Below are positions 55,322 to 64,000 of a stretch of 64,000 nucleotides of DNA, one piece after another (position 1 is the stretch's first letter; each line of letters opens with the position of its first letter). The notes under the pieces are model-generated. The model did not search any database and was not told the DNA's origin. It worked only from the letters and a program-made list of their open reading frames with translations. Both the position numbers and the translations under genes were made by a program. The DNA is from CAVTLG01 sp963735495 (GTDB lineage: Bacteria; Chloroflexota; Ktedonobacteria; Ktedonobacterales; Ktedonobacteraceae), in NCBI GenBank assembly GCA_963735495.1, contig CAVTLG010000015.1:240903-304902 (forward strand), in the 5' to 3' direction.

Positions 55322-57619
55322 CAGCCTTCAGAGCATCCGCCGGACGGGAGAGCTTGCGGTAGAGGTCGGCCAGCATGTCGTGGCACCGCCAGTCGCGCGC
55401 CCCGTTGGCCGATACGGCCGCCTCAAGCTGCGCCACCGCTTCCGAGAGCCGTCCGGTCAGACTCAGACCATAGGCCAGGTTAAAACGGTACTCCACAGAC
55501 TCGGGCGCGAGTTTGACGGCCTGCTGCAACTCGGCGATCGCCTCGGCAGGTTTGCCTGTCCTCGCCAGGGCGGCGGCCAGCTTGTTGTGCGTCTCGGCGA
55601 CGTCCGGCTTCGACCCCGCGGCCTGCCTCAGAAGCTCGAATCCCGCCGCGCTCTGCCCATTTTCCAGCAGCAGGGTGCCGAGGTCCGCCTGGATCATCGG
55701 ATTGGCCGGGTCGAGGGCCATTGCCTGTCGATAATTGGCGACCGCGCCGGCCATATCGCCGGCTTGGGCGAGGGCGAGCGCCAGGTTGGCGAAGACCACC
55801 GGCTGGCCGGCGTCCAGTTCGACGGAACGGCGGTATTCTGCGACCGCCGAGTTCACGTCGCCGTCTCGGAGAGCGCGTACCCGAGGTTGTAGTGCGCGCG
55901 GGCGTCGTCGGAATCGAGCGCCAGTGCCTGACGCCACGTCGCGACGGCATCCGGGAAGCGGTTTTGCTTCATCTGGTCGATGGCAGTGTTGTAGAGCCGG
56001 TAGAAGTCGGTGGCGGGAGTTTCGATGCGCTCCAGCCCGCCCTTGGGAATGTTGAGAAATTCCGGGATATTGGCGGCGCGATTGCTCGCGGTGGTGTTGT
56101 CGATCAGGATGGCGGGGCTGTCGTTGCCGTTTTCGTCGATGTGGGTGAGGTAGAGCTGTGTATAGAAGGAGCGGCCCTTCGAGGAGAACACCAGCCAGCG
56201 GCCGTTCGGCGAGAAGCTGTGCCAGGAGTTCATCACCTTCTGGTTGGCATTGAGACGCCGCGCGACGCCACCCTGCGCCGGCACGATATATAGCTCGCTA
56301 TCCGGCCGCATGAGGAGGCCGTTCTTGTTCTGGACGAATACGATCCACTTGCCGTCGGGCGAGACCTTGGGGAAGTTATTGCTCTTACCGTTCTGCGAAG
56401 CGCCCAGGATTGGCTCCGGCTTGCCGCCCTGTCCGTCGCGAAACGGGATGCGGTAGAGGTCGTATTGAATCTGCGGCTCGTTGGGGTCGTTGGCGTAGCG
56501 GGCGGCGGGTTGGCCGGGGGGATAGGGATCGCGCGCTTCCGCTCGCGAGTAGACCAGATAGCTGCCGTCGGGACTCCAGAAGGCGCAGGCTTGCACGTAG
56601 CGCGGATCGTCGGCCCCGGGTAGCGGTTGCAGCTTGCCGCTTTCGCGGCTGTACCAGGCCAGGACGCCGCGAGTGGGATAGAAGACCTGGACGAAGCTGT
56701 ACTCCGGGAAGTTGGCTTGAAAGAGGCGGTCGCCGAGATCGCTGGCTGCGAGCGCCCGGCACTTCCACGGAGGTCACCACGTACTTGCCGTCGGGCGAGA
56801 CCTGCGACATGAACCCGAATCGCTGCGCCGAGCCTTCAGTGAAACGGCTCCATTGCACGATGGACTCCTTATTCATGGAGCTCACCGGTTTCAGCGGCAT
56901 CAGGCTGTAGAGCGCCTTGTTATTGCTCGGCCCGTCGACATCCAACCCCAGCACCTTGCCGTCGCGCGAGGCGGAGTGGCAATTGGCGCAGGTGGGAAGA
57001 TCGGACATCACGATCTTGCTCCCGATCTCGTCCAGGTACCGCAGGCGCCACTTCACGTAGGGCAGCAGGGAATCGGGAAGCGGCTTGATGATGCCGTGCT
57101 CGCCCTGCGGCATGGCGGGCAGCAGCGGCACGTCGCGATAGAGGATCGGCGCGCCGACCGGATCGGTGGAGTTTGGATGACTACCTGACCGCGTGAAACG
57201 GGAGCGTCGTCGCTGGAGATGCCGGTGAATTCGAACAGTCGCCGTCCGAGAGCGTCGACCGCGACTTAATGGTTGACCAGAGCGCACGTCGGGCGTCCAG
57301 GTGTGCGAAGCCGCCTGCTCGGAGGTGAGGGTACGGCTTGACGTAGCCGCCGTAACTGTCATCCTCTTCCGCCACGCGCATCAACGGACCGGTGGAGTGA
57401 GCTGAATCGGCGGGCCGTCGGCGAAACACGATGCGAATGCGCCACGTCTTGGCGTCCGGCGGAACTGTCGCGCCAGAGGAAGGTGGGCGGCGTGAGATCG
57501 GGCGGAAAGAGCGAATGGTCGCTCGGATAGTCGACTGAATTCGATGGCGCCTGCGCTGTCAACGGCGAAGGCGGGAGCAGCAGGCAGGCCAGGATCGCCG
57601 CGGCAGAGAAGTAGCGCAT
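55230..57619 (-). pseudogene. Secreted heme/PD40-propeller/TPR protein, frameshifted
   Basis: A gene of about 795 codons in several frames. A signal peptide (FSAAAILACLLLPPSPLTAQA) opens it, followed by a region with a single heme-binding CANCH motif (about 56,975). Next come PD40/WD40-like blades with WSPDGSYLVYS, VSPDGKWIVFV and FSPNGRWLVFSS, and last six or so TPR units (NLALALAQAGDMAGAVANYR and similar). It ends at TAA 55230. It is most likely periplasmic and resembles Acidobacteriota proteins that couple a TolB-like propeller with TPRs. It starts 2 bases after the LivK-like gene stops, so it is the last gene of the operon. Known frame changes fall near 57450, 57250, 56750 and 55870. Confidence 0.78.
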
Positions 57620-57621
57620 CT

Positions 57622-59439
57622 TTACTTCAACTCGCCCTTGGAGGCGAAGGCGTACTTGCCGCCCACGGGTTGGCCGGAAGCGAGAGCGTCGCGGATGCGG
57701 AGACGGTTCGGGGCCGGCGCGTTCGGCAGCGCCTGTCAGGCAACGCAGTGCATCTTCCACCGGCGTACTCGGGTCGACGCGAAAGATCCACGGAATGTTC
57801 GTGGAAGTCAGTGCCTGGTCCGATGAGATCGCCACCACCGGGATGAAAGTCTTGACCGCGATCTGCTCCGCCAGATGGGACGGTTCGCGGCCCACCGCCA
57901 CGATTCCGATCACGCCGGGATCGTAGACGAGCTTGACCAGTTCCGTGGAGGCCTGCCCCCAGGGAACGTCCGAATTGATGCCCACCACGCGGTATCCGTC
58001 GACGTGAATGCGGGAGGCCAGCGTGTCCGCCCCCGGTCCAAAGATGCCGATACGCAGATCGGGGCCAACGGCGTCCGCGATCTCCGGCACCCGCGTAGTG
58101 CACTCCGTTTTCACCGACCGTGGCGTACGCTTTCTCCATGGTGTAGCGGCGGAAGGCGACCTTGCCATCCTTCACTTTCCCGAGATACATGGGCGCGACG
58201 TTCTTGGCATTCGGGTCGAATGTCATCTCGCCGGTGACACCGCGATAGCTTTCCATCGAGTACAGCGCATCGCGAATCTTGCCGCGATTCAAGCCGGCGC
58301 GACAGATGGAATCGAGCAGGATATTCATCGTGTCGAAGCCCAGCGCGGAGAAGGCGTCGGCTTGGCGCTGTAACGCTTTCTCGAAGCGCTTTTGGAAATC
58401 GACCCACTTGGGATCGTCACGCGTGGGATCGAAAGGATAGACGATCTCCAGACCCTTCGGCGCTCGCGCCGGCGTTGCGGAACAGATCGTCGCCCAGCAC
58501 GCGGAAGCTGCCGAACACCGGCTGCTTCATGCCCATCTGGCGCATCTCTTTGAGGATGGTGCCGGCTGCCGCCGCATCGCCCCAGATCACGATGCCATCC
58601 ACCCGCGAATCGTTGATCACCTGCAGTTGGCGCGTGAAAGTCGTGTCGAGCGGCAGCGTATTTCTGCTCGATCACTACCGGATGGCCGAGACGCCGCGAC
58701 GCGTCGCGAAACTTGACGACTCCGAAGCGGCCGTACCGTTCGTTGACGCGCAGCAGCGCGATCCGCTTCAACCCGAGATCGCTGTAGATGCGGCGGGCGA
58801 GGGTGTAGCACTGCACGCGGTCGTCCTGAATCGAGGTGAGAATCCAGGGAATGATGGTCTCGGGAATGGTGGGGTCGGTGGCAGCGCTGTTGACGATGGG
58901 CAGTTCGGCCCGCAAAGAGACGCGCAGTGCGATATGGGTGGAATCGCCGCTGATCGACCCGAGCATCGCCCAGACCTTGTCGTCGTAAACCATCTTCACG
59001 ATCTCGTTGCTCGACGCGCCCCAGGTGGCTGCGTCGTTGTGGAGTTTCAGCATGAACGGTTTGCCGCCATACCCGCCGCGCGCGTTGGCCTCGTCGATCG
59101 CCAGTTCGGCGCCGCGGTGCATCGCCACGCCCAGCGCCAGATCTTTGTGATTTTCGATGGGGCCCAGGAAGCCGATGGCGACCTCGCTCACCTCCGACGC
59201 CGGCACGATGGTCGACGTCCGACGCGGCCCCGTTGTACTCCGTCGTCTTGGTGTAGAGTTCGTAGTACGGCTGGGTGAATTTGGAGAACGGCCGTAGGTC
59301 CTCGGGCTCGTTGGCGTAGGGCGCGTTCGTGCGGGAACGTGGCGGCGAGGGCGGATTGGCCCCGCACGAACAGGTCTGCGCCATGGCGCCGGCGGCGGTC
59401 AGCACCACCGCCGTCAGAGATACGGAACGCGTGCGGCAT
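57622..59439 (-). pseudogene. LivK-like substrate-binding protein with extra lobe, frameshifted
   Basis: A binding protein of the branched-chain amino acid (Peripla_BP_6) type, about 605 codons in several frames. After a signal peptide, a domain begins at VAIGFLGPIENHKDLALG and continues through INSAATDPTIPE-like and RVNERYGRFG blocks to MYLGKVKDGKVAFRRY and ATVGENG. Beyond this usual end, about 170 more residues form a second, half-size binding-protein lobe (LRIGIFGPGADTLA, INSDVPWGQASTELVK, VAISSDQALTSTNIPW). No permease or ATPase gene is nearby. The start is ATG 59439 with GGAGGAG; it overlaps the RidA stop by one base (TAATG). It could be a sensor rather than a transport part. Confidence 0.75.
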
Positions 59440-59923
59440 TACTCCTCCTTCGAGGGGATGAACATGGCAATGGCTTCCATTTCGACCAACAGGTCGGGCC
59501 GGCAGAGGATCGCCTGAATGCCTGTCGACGCCGGCAGCGGATCGAGACCCTGCTCGCCGAAGAACGCCGTCCGCTCTTCGTTGAACGCGGCGTAGTCGCG
59601 CTCGATATCGCGGAGGTAGCAGGTGGTGCGCACGATGTCCTTCCACGTGGCGCCTTCGGCTGCCAGCAGCGCGGTGATGTTCTCGTAGGTCCGGCGGCAC
59701 TGCGCGCGGAAATCGCCCACGTGAACGCGTGCGGCCCTTGTCGTCGATGCTGGCCGTGCCGGAGATGAGCAGGATGCTCACACCATTCAGGTCGATGCGC
59801 AAGCCGCGCGAAAACGAACTGCCGTAGATCAGGCGCTTCGTTGAGGGCGCGCGGCGCGCAGATCGCCTTCTTCGCAACCTGCTGCACGCTGCCGAGCTGT
59901 TCCAAAACATCCGTGATAGTCAT
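59439..59923 (-). pseudogene. RidA/YjgF-family protein, two frameshifts
   Basis: RidA proteins hydrolyse reactive enamine/imine intermediates, or act as related deaminases. The C-terminal two thirds, YENITALLAAEGATWKDIV, TCYLRDIERDYAAFNEER, PASTGIQAILCRPDLLVE and EAIAMFIPSK, are typical, with the substrate-binding Arg in CRPDLLVE in place. The N-terminal third shifts frame near 59830 and again near 59722. Overlaps with both neighbours (ATGA upstream, TAATG downstream) show tight coupling in the operon. It is the only probably cytoplasmic member. Confidence 0.8.
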
Positions 59924-60993
59924 TCCGATTGTCCTTTCGTCTTCATGCGAATCCCATGGCTCACGCCTTTGGCCGTGGCCACCCAGATGTCGTCGCCCTG
60001 AAAATCAACTCCAAACATGTAGTGGTGAGCCGGCGCGGTATCCACCGCGACCTTGGAAACCTACACCCTGCGCATCGCGCACCAACATCTCGGGCGTGTG
60101 CGTGTCGAGCGCCGGACGCTAGACGGCCCAGCGCTCGCCGTCGAAATAAGCCAGCCCTTTGTCGGTCGAGAACCAGGTGCGCGTGCCATCGACGCTTTTC
60201 ACCTGATTGAGAAAATTGCTCGGCAGGCCGCTGTCCTTATCGAGGAAATTGCGCCAGTTCCGGCCGTCGTAGCGGCTGCTCCGAAGTACGTTCCAGCCCA
60301 CAGAATTCCGTTCGACGTAGCTCACCGAGGTGGTGATCTCGTGGATCAGGCCCTGGTCTTTGTACAGCACGATTTCGGTTTCGCCGTCGGGATCGTTGTA
60401 GTCTTTCCAGTGGTCCGTCTTCACGTCGTACTCGAGGATGCCGCCGCCCCACACGGCGTAGTAGACCTTGTCGGGCGCGGCGGAGACGGCGTACGTCCAG
60501 ATCTCGTACATCGGGGTATTGCGCTCGTTGTACAGGTTCCACTCGCCGGTGCGCAGTATTGAGGCGCCCGGCGCCCGCCGCGGTGGCGACCCACACGTAG
60601 TCGCCCTGTACGGCGGTGCCGTACACCACGTCGTTGGGCAAGCCGCTATTGAGCTGCGTCAGAGTGTCGATGCGGCCGGCGGAGTAGCGGCTCAGACCTC
60701 CCATGGTGGAGGCCCACAGCGTGTGGGTCTGCTTGTCGAGCGTCAGCGAAAGCACCGCGCGATGCGCCAGGCCATCGGCGGTGGTGAACACTTTCCACTT
60801 GCCGTTTTCGTAGAGCGCCAGCCCGTTGTCGGTGCCCGCCCAGACCTTGTCGCCGTCCACGCAGACGCTGTACACGTGATTGTTGGGCAGCCCGTCGGCG
60901 GTGGTGAAGTTCTCCCAGCGAAAGCGCGGCAGATCTTCCGCCAGCAGTCCGGAGGCGGCGCACGAGCAGAACGCAGAGAGTCGTCGTTTTCAT
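59920..60993 (-). pseudogene. Two-component-regulator-type beta-propeller protein, frameshifted
   Basis: About 355 codons. A signal peptide (MKTTTLCVLLV) is followed by repeated blades of the Reg_prop type: NFTTADGLPNN, VWAGTDNGLALYENGKWKVF, LWASTMGGLSRYSAG, LNSGLPNDVVYG, WFSTDKGLAYFDGERW and IWVATAKGVSHG. There is no histidine kinase or regulator domain: only the propeller is present, so it is a soluble exported protein. It ends in TGA overlapping the RidA ATG (ATGA), and its own ATG overlaps the stop of the gene before it. Frame changes fall near 60925, 60560 and 60060. Confidence 0.78.
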
Positions 60994-62830
60994 AGCGTTT
61001 TCAAGTACTCGATCAGGTCGTTCAGCTCATCTTTGGTCAGATCGTTGGTCACACCGTGTTTGTCGTTGGGATTGAACACGGTCCAGATTTCTTCCAGGCT
61101 GCGCGCCGACCCGTCATGCAGGTACGGCGCGCTATACGCGATGTTCGTGAGATGCGGAACGTCGAGCAGCGGCGAGCGGTCGGTCGGCTTGCCGGTGCCC
61201 ACGTCCGACATCGCGCCGCTGGTATAGTGCCGGCCGGAGTGGCACACGAAGCACTGATCGCCGGCCGGTATCGGACTTCCGTCCTTGCGCGTCGTGCGTT
61301 CGAAAATTGCCTTGCCGCGTTCCTGCGCCGGCGTCAGTTGGCCATCCGGCAGGCGGTAGCGATTGGGGCGCAGGGGAATCGCTTCGACGAAGCTACCAGG
61401 TCCTCGATATCCGCGCCGCGAAATCCCTCCGACCGGAAGAAGAAGGTCTCCGTGCGGACGCCGCATTCCGTTTCGAGATTGGGATTGCCGCCGTTCCATT
61501 TGAAGGGCGCGGTCTCGGAGATGTCTTCGAGCGAGCGGTTGTCGACGATGTCCACGCCGAAGCCGTCCGGCTCGAGATCCCACGAGAGGCCGTCGATGGT
61601 GGCGTCGAGATGGCAATTGGCGCAGCCGAACTGATTGCCGAAGGCGAAGCGGGAGGAGTAGAACAGGCGCTCGCCGCGCCGCTGGGGCGTCAACTCCGCC
61701 GCGTCCGCCGAGCGAAATCGTACCGGTCACGATGCCGCGCGCGGTGTCGATCACGGAGATGGAGTCGTCGAGCCGATTGGCCACGTAGAGCGTCCCGCCG
61801 TCGGGAGAGAGCACGATGCTGCGCGGGTTGCGGCCCACCGGAATGCGCGCCATCACGTAGCGCGCGGCGGCCGACAGGTCGTTGGCCAGTCGAGCGGCGT
61901 CCGGCGATTTGGCGGCGGCGACCAGTTTGTGCAGATCGAGGATGGCGACTTCGTTCGAGCCCGATGTCGACACGTACGCCTTCGATTGGTCGGGCGCGAT
62001 CGCCACAGCGAACGGCAGCGAGAAGTAAGTCCTCGATGGCGTCGAGCGGAAGCTGCACCGCGCCGCCGATCGCCTCGCCGAAGACCGAGAGCGAATTGCC
62101 GAAGACCCAGCCGTGTTCCACGTGCGCCAGCGGAATCAGATTCTTGGGACGCATTTGCGCGGCGATTCCCAACCGCCCATCCCGGGAGAGTGCGACGTGG
62201 AACTCTCCGGCCACGTTGTGCAGGGGCAGGCGGGTCGAACACGTTGCGCGAAACGGTATCGATGGCGGTGATTTCCGATTCCGGCTGCGTGCGGAATTTC
62301 CCGGCGTTGGGGTAGATGTGGGTGACGTAGACGCGATCGCCCGCCGCGGCCATCCAACTGGCGCCGCGGCCTGCCACCAGCCGGCGAACGTCGCTGGCAG
62401 TCGCGGAGATCGATCACCGAGACGTCGCCGCCGAGGCGGTTAGCGGCGTACAAAAACTCGCCGCGGCGGTCGACGGCCACACCGGTCGGCTCGAACCCGG
62501 CGGGCAGGGTGCGCACCACGCGCAGAGCGGCGGAGTCGATCTCGCTGATGTTGTCCGACCAGGAATTCGCAACGTAGAGGCGCGATCCATCGGGGCTGAT
62601 CGCGATGCCGCGCGGCAGGCGGCCTACCGGCACGCGGGCGATCACCACTTTGCGCGCGCGATCGACCACCGCCAGTTCGTCCGTTCCCCCGCAGACTACA
62701 TAGAGGCGCGAGCCATCGGCGGAAATGGCGAGATCGTCGGGGTCGGGATAGCGAGGCGATTTGCCGGCGGTGCCGTCGGCAAAGGCGAGCGCCGCGAAGA
62801 GCAGGCGCGACGATCGCGAGACCGCCTCAT
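60990..62830 (-). pseudogene. YVTN beta-propeller/di-heme cytochrome c protein, frameshifted
   Basis: About 613 codons. A signal peptide (LLFAALAFADGTAG) leads to a YVTN-type propeller with DDLAISADGSRLYVV, RGIAISPDGSRLYVANSW and SIVLSPDGGTLYVANRLDDS. The C-terminal 300 residues look like a di-heme cytochrome c peroxidase (MauG-like) domain with two heme motifs, CANCH (about 61,610) and CFVCH (about 61,245), and the end LKTL. The fusion of a propeller to a di-heme domain is known in Planctomycetes and Acidobacteriota. It is likely periplasmic and redox-active. Its start codon overlaps the CRTAC1-like stop by 4 bases. Confidence 0.8.
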
Positions 62831-64000
62831 TGCTTCTCCTGAATCGTCACCACCTGATCGGCGGCCACGTTCTCCACGATTTGCCGGATGCCGCTCGGCC
62901 AGGTGACGGCGATGCGTTCGGCGCGCGCGCTGCGCCGAGGCCGAAGTGCAGCCGCCAATCGTCCTGACTCAGGTACCCCGAAGCCGCGACCCGTTCGGCC
63001 CGCTGCTTGCTGCCGCCGGCGGTCACCTCGACGATCGGCGCCGATGCCGTCGCGATTGCTCTTCACGCCGACCAGACGGACCTTGATCCAGTGATTCGAG
63101 CCCTTGCTGGTGTTGTGCAGCAACTGCCCGGCGGCGCCCAGATTCACCAGGAAGGCGTCCACCCTGCCGTCGGTGTCGTAATCGGCGAAGCAGGCGCCGC
63201 GGCCCACGCTCTTCGTCTCGAAAGAACGGGCCGGCGGCAGCCGAGACGTCCTCGAATTTCCCGTTCGCCAGATTGCGGAAGAGCGAATGCTCCTGCGGCA
63301 CCAGGTGAATCAGGCCACCGTGGAAGATGAAGAGATCGCGCCAGCCGTCGTTGTCGAAATCGTACGCGCCGCTGCCCCAACTCGCATACTGCGCGGTCAG
63401 TTGCGCGATGCCCGCCTGCTGGGTGATATCGGAGAATTGCTGCGAGCCCGCGTTTCGGAGCAGCCGGTTGTACTTCGAATCGGTCACCCAGAGGTCCGCG
63501 GCGCCGCGATTCTCGAGGTCCACGAAGATCGGCCCCATGGCGGACGTCGATTCGCCATTCTGCCCGAACGCGGCGTTGGCGTCGGTGGCGATTTCCTCGA
63601 AGGTGCCGTCGCGCTTGTTGTGGAACAGGAAATTCTCGGTCTTGTCGTTGGCCACGTAGATATCGGGATAGCCGTCGCCGTCGAAATCGGCGGCGGTCAC
63701 GCCCATGGCGCGGCCCGTAAATGCCGCGATGCCGGACTTCTCGCTGACATCGACGAACGATCCGTTACAGGTGTTGTGATACAGGAGGTTCGTGTCGCCC
63801 GCGTAATCGAGCGGCCCGGGGTAGTTGTCGGCGGCGTAGTAGGAGCGGTACTGCGGGTCGAACTTGACGTAGCGGCCGATAAAGAGGTCGACGCAGCCGT
63901 CGCGGTCGTAGTCCAGCCACGTGGCGTTGAGTGCCCAGCCTTTCACGTCCAGCCCGGCCTTAGCGTGACGTCTTCGAACGTGCCGTCATTAGAGTAGACC
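62827..64000 (-). pseudogene. CRTAC1-like FG-GAP/ASPIC-UnbV protein, frameshifted, 5' end outside window
   Basis: The visible 390 codons show FG-GAP/VCBS calcium-binding repeats, each with a DxDxDG loop (DYDRDGCVDLF, DFDGDGYPDIYVAN, DFDNDGWRDLFI, DYDTDGRVDAFLVN). They are followed by the C-terminal ASPIC/UnbV domain (HWIKVRLVGVKSNRDGIGA and AERIAVTWPSGIRQIVE). Frame changes occur at about 63945, 63230 and 63030-62930. CRTAC1-type proteins are exported and bind calcium or partners through the propeller. It is the first gene seen of the operon; earlier genes may lie beyond 64000. The TGA stop at 62827 overlaps the next ATG (ATGA). Confidence 0.85.

Noticed and set aside
60990..62006. Treating each right-side ORF piece as a separate small gene
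   Set aside because: Adjacent pieces continue the same protein in a different frame, and operon overlaps fix the true ends, so they were merged.

Overview
The window appears to be two unrelated pieces of bacterial DNA joined near position 47,950. Bases 1 to about 47,940 have moderate GC and mostly long intact genes. They look like a Ktedonobacteria-type Chloroflexota genome: a DUF2298/Chlor_Arch_YYY membrane protein beside an Agl23/TIGR03663-like protein, an XRE-TPR regulator, a MurJ with a long proline-rich N-terminus, expanded threonine-rich surface proteins, and many dispersed intergenic palindromic repeats. Bases from about 47,960 to 64,000 are visibly GC-richer. They carry a TonB-dependent receptor with a carboxypeptidase-like N-terminal domain, a CRTAC1/ASPIC-UnbV protein, a two-component-regulator propeller and a di-heme/YVTN protein, a set typical of Acidobacteriota such as Solibacter-like soil bacteria. 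Almost every long gene there is broken by repeated frameshifts. A TonB receptor needs an outer membrane, which Ktedonobacteria are understood to lack, so a chimeric metagenomic contig is the simplest reading. The taxonomic labels are inference from gene content.

Left part, in order. 1-8,226 is a type I (arabino)galactan utilisation cluster: GH42 beta-galactosidase (5' end outside the window), two LplB/LplC-type sugar permeases (the first frameshifted), a Tat-type lipoprotein binding protein, and two tandem Tat-exported GH53 endo-galactanases. GH53 would cut galactan outside, the ABC importer would take up the oligosaccharides, and GH42 would finish them inside. No ATPase is encoded here. 8.5-16.8 kb holds three polytopic glycosyltransferase-like proteins (Agl23-like, DUF2298, GT39-like) and a repeat-containing hypothetical gene. 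16.8-21 kb looks like a plasmid- or phage-derived module: twelve copies of an 8-bp iteron-like repeat around an AT-rich core, a RepA-like AAA_25 ATPase and a solitary N6-adenine methyltransferase. 21-38.7 kb holds a ClpC-type ATPase, a broken Uma2 nuclease, MurJ, LeuA, two hypothetical proteins (one AT-rich and coiled-coil), an aldehyde dehydrogenase, the pyruvate dehydrogenase E1alpha/E1beta/E2 operon, and an XRE-TPR regulator with a clear promoter and candidate operator. 39-44 kb holds two tandem paralogous membrane-anchored threonine-rich proteins. They are followed by an FMN-dependent alpha-hydroxy-acid oxidase with a frameshifted C-terminus and a membrane-anchored pseudokinase.

Right part. 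A D-aminoacylase 3' fragment and an acetyl-CoA hydrolase/transferase (both +) are followed by a divergent ArsR-type regulator and NIPSNAP gene, the only two intact genes of this part. After them come a TonB-dependent receptor (-) and a six-gene minus-strand operon. Read in the direction of transcription the operon is CRTAC1-like, YVTN/di-heme, regulator propeller, RidA, LivK-like binding protein, heme/PD40/TPR protein. Five of its six genes look extracytoplasmic. The first four junctions are 1 or 4 bp stop/start overlaps, which fixes the true gene boundaries despite the frameshifts. I saw no rRNA, tRNA or CRISPR array.
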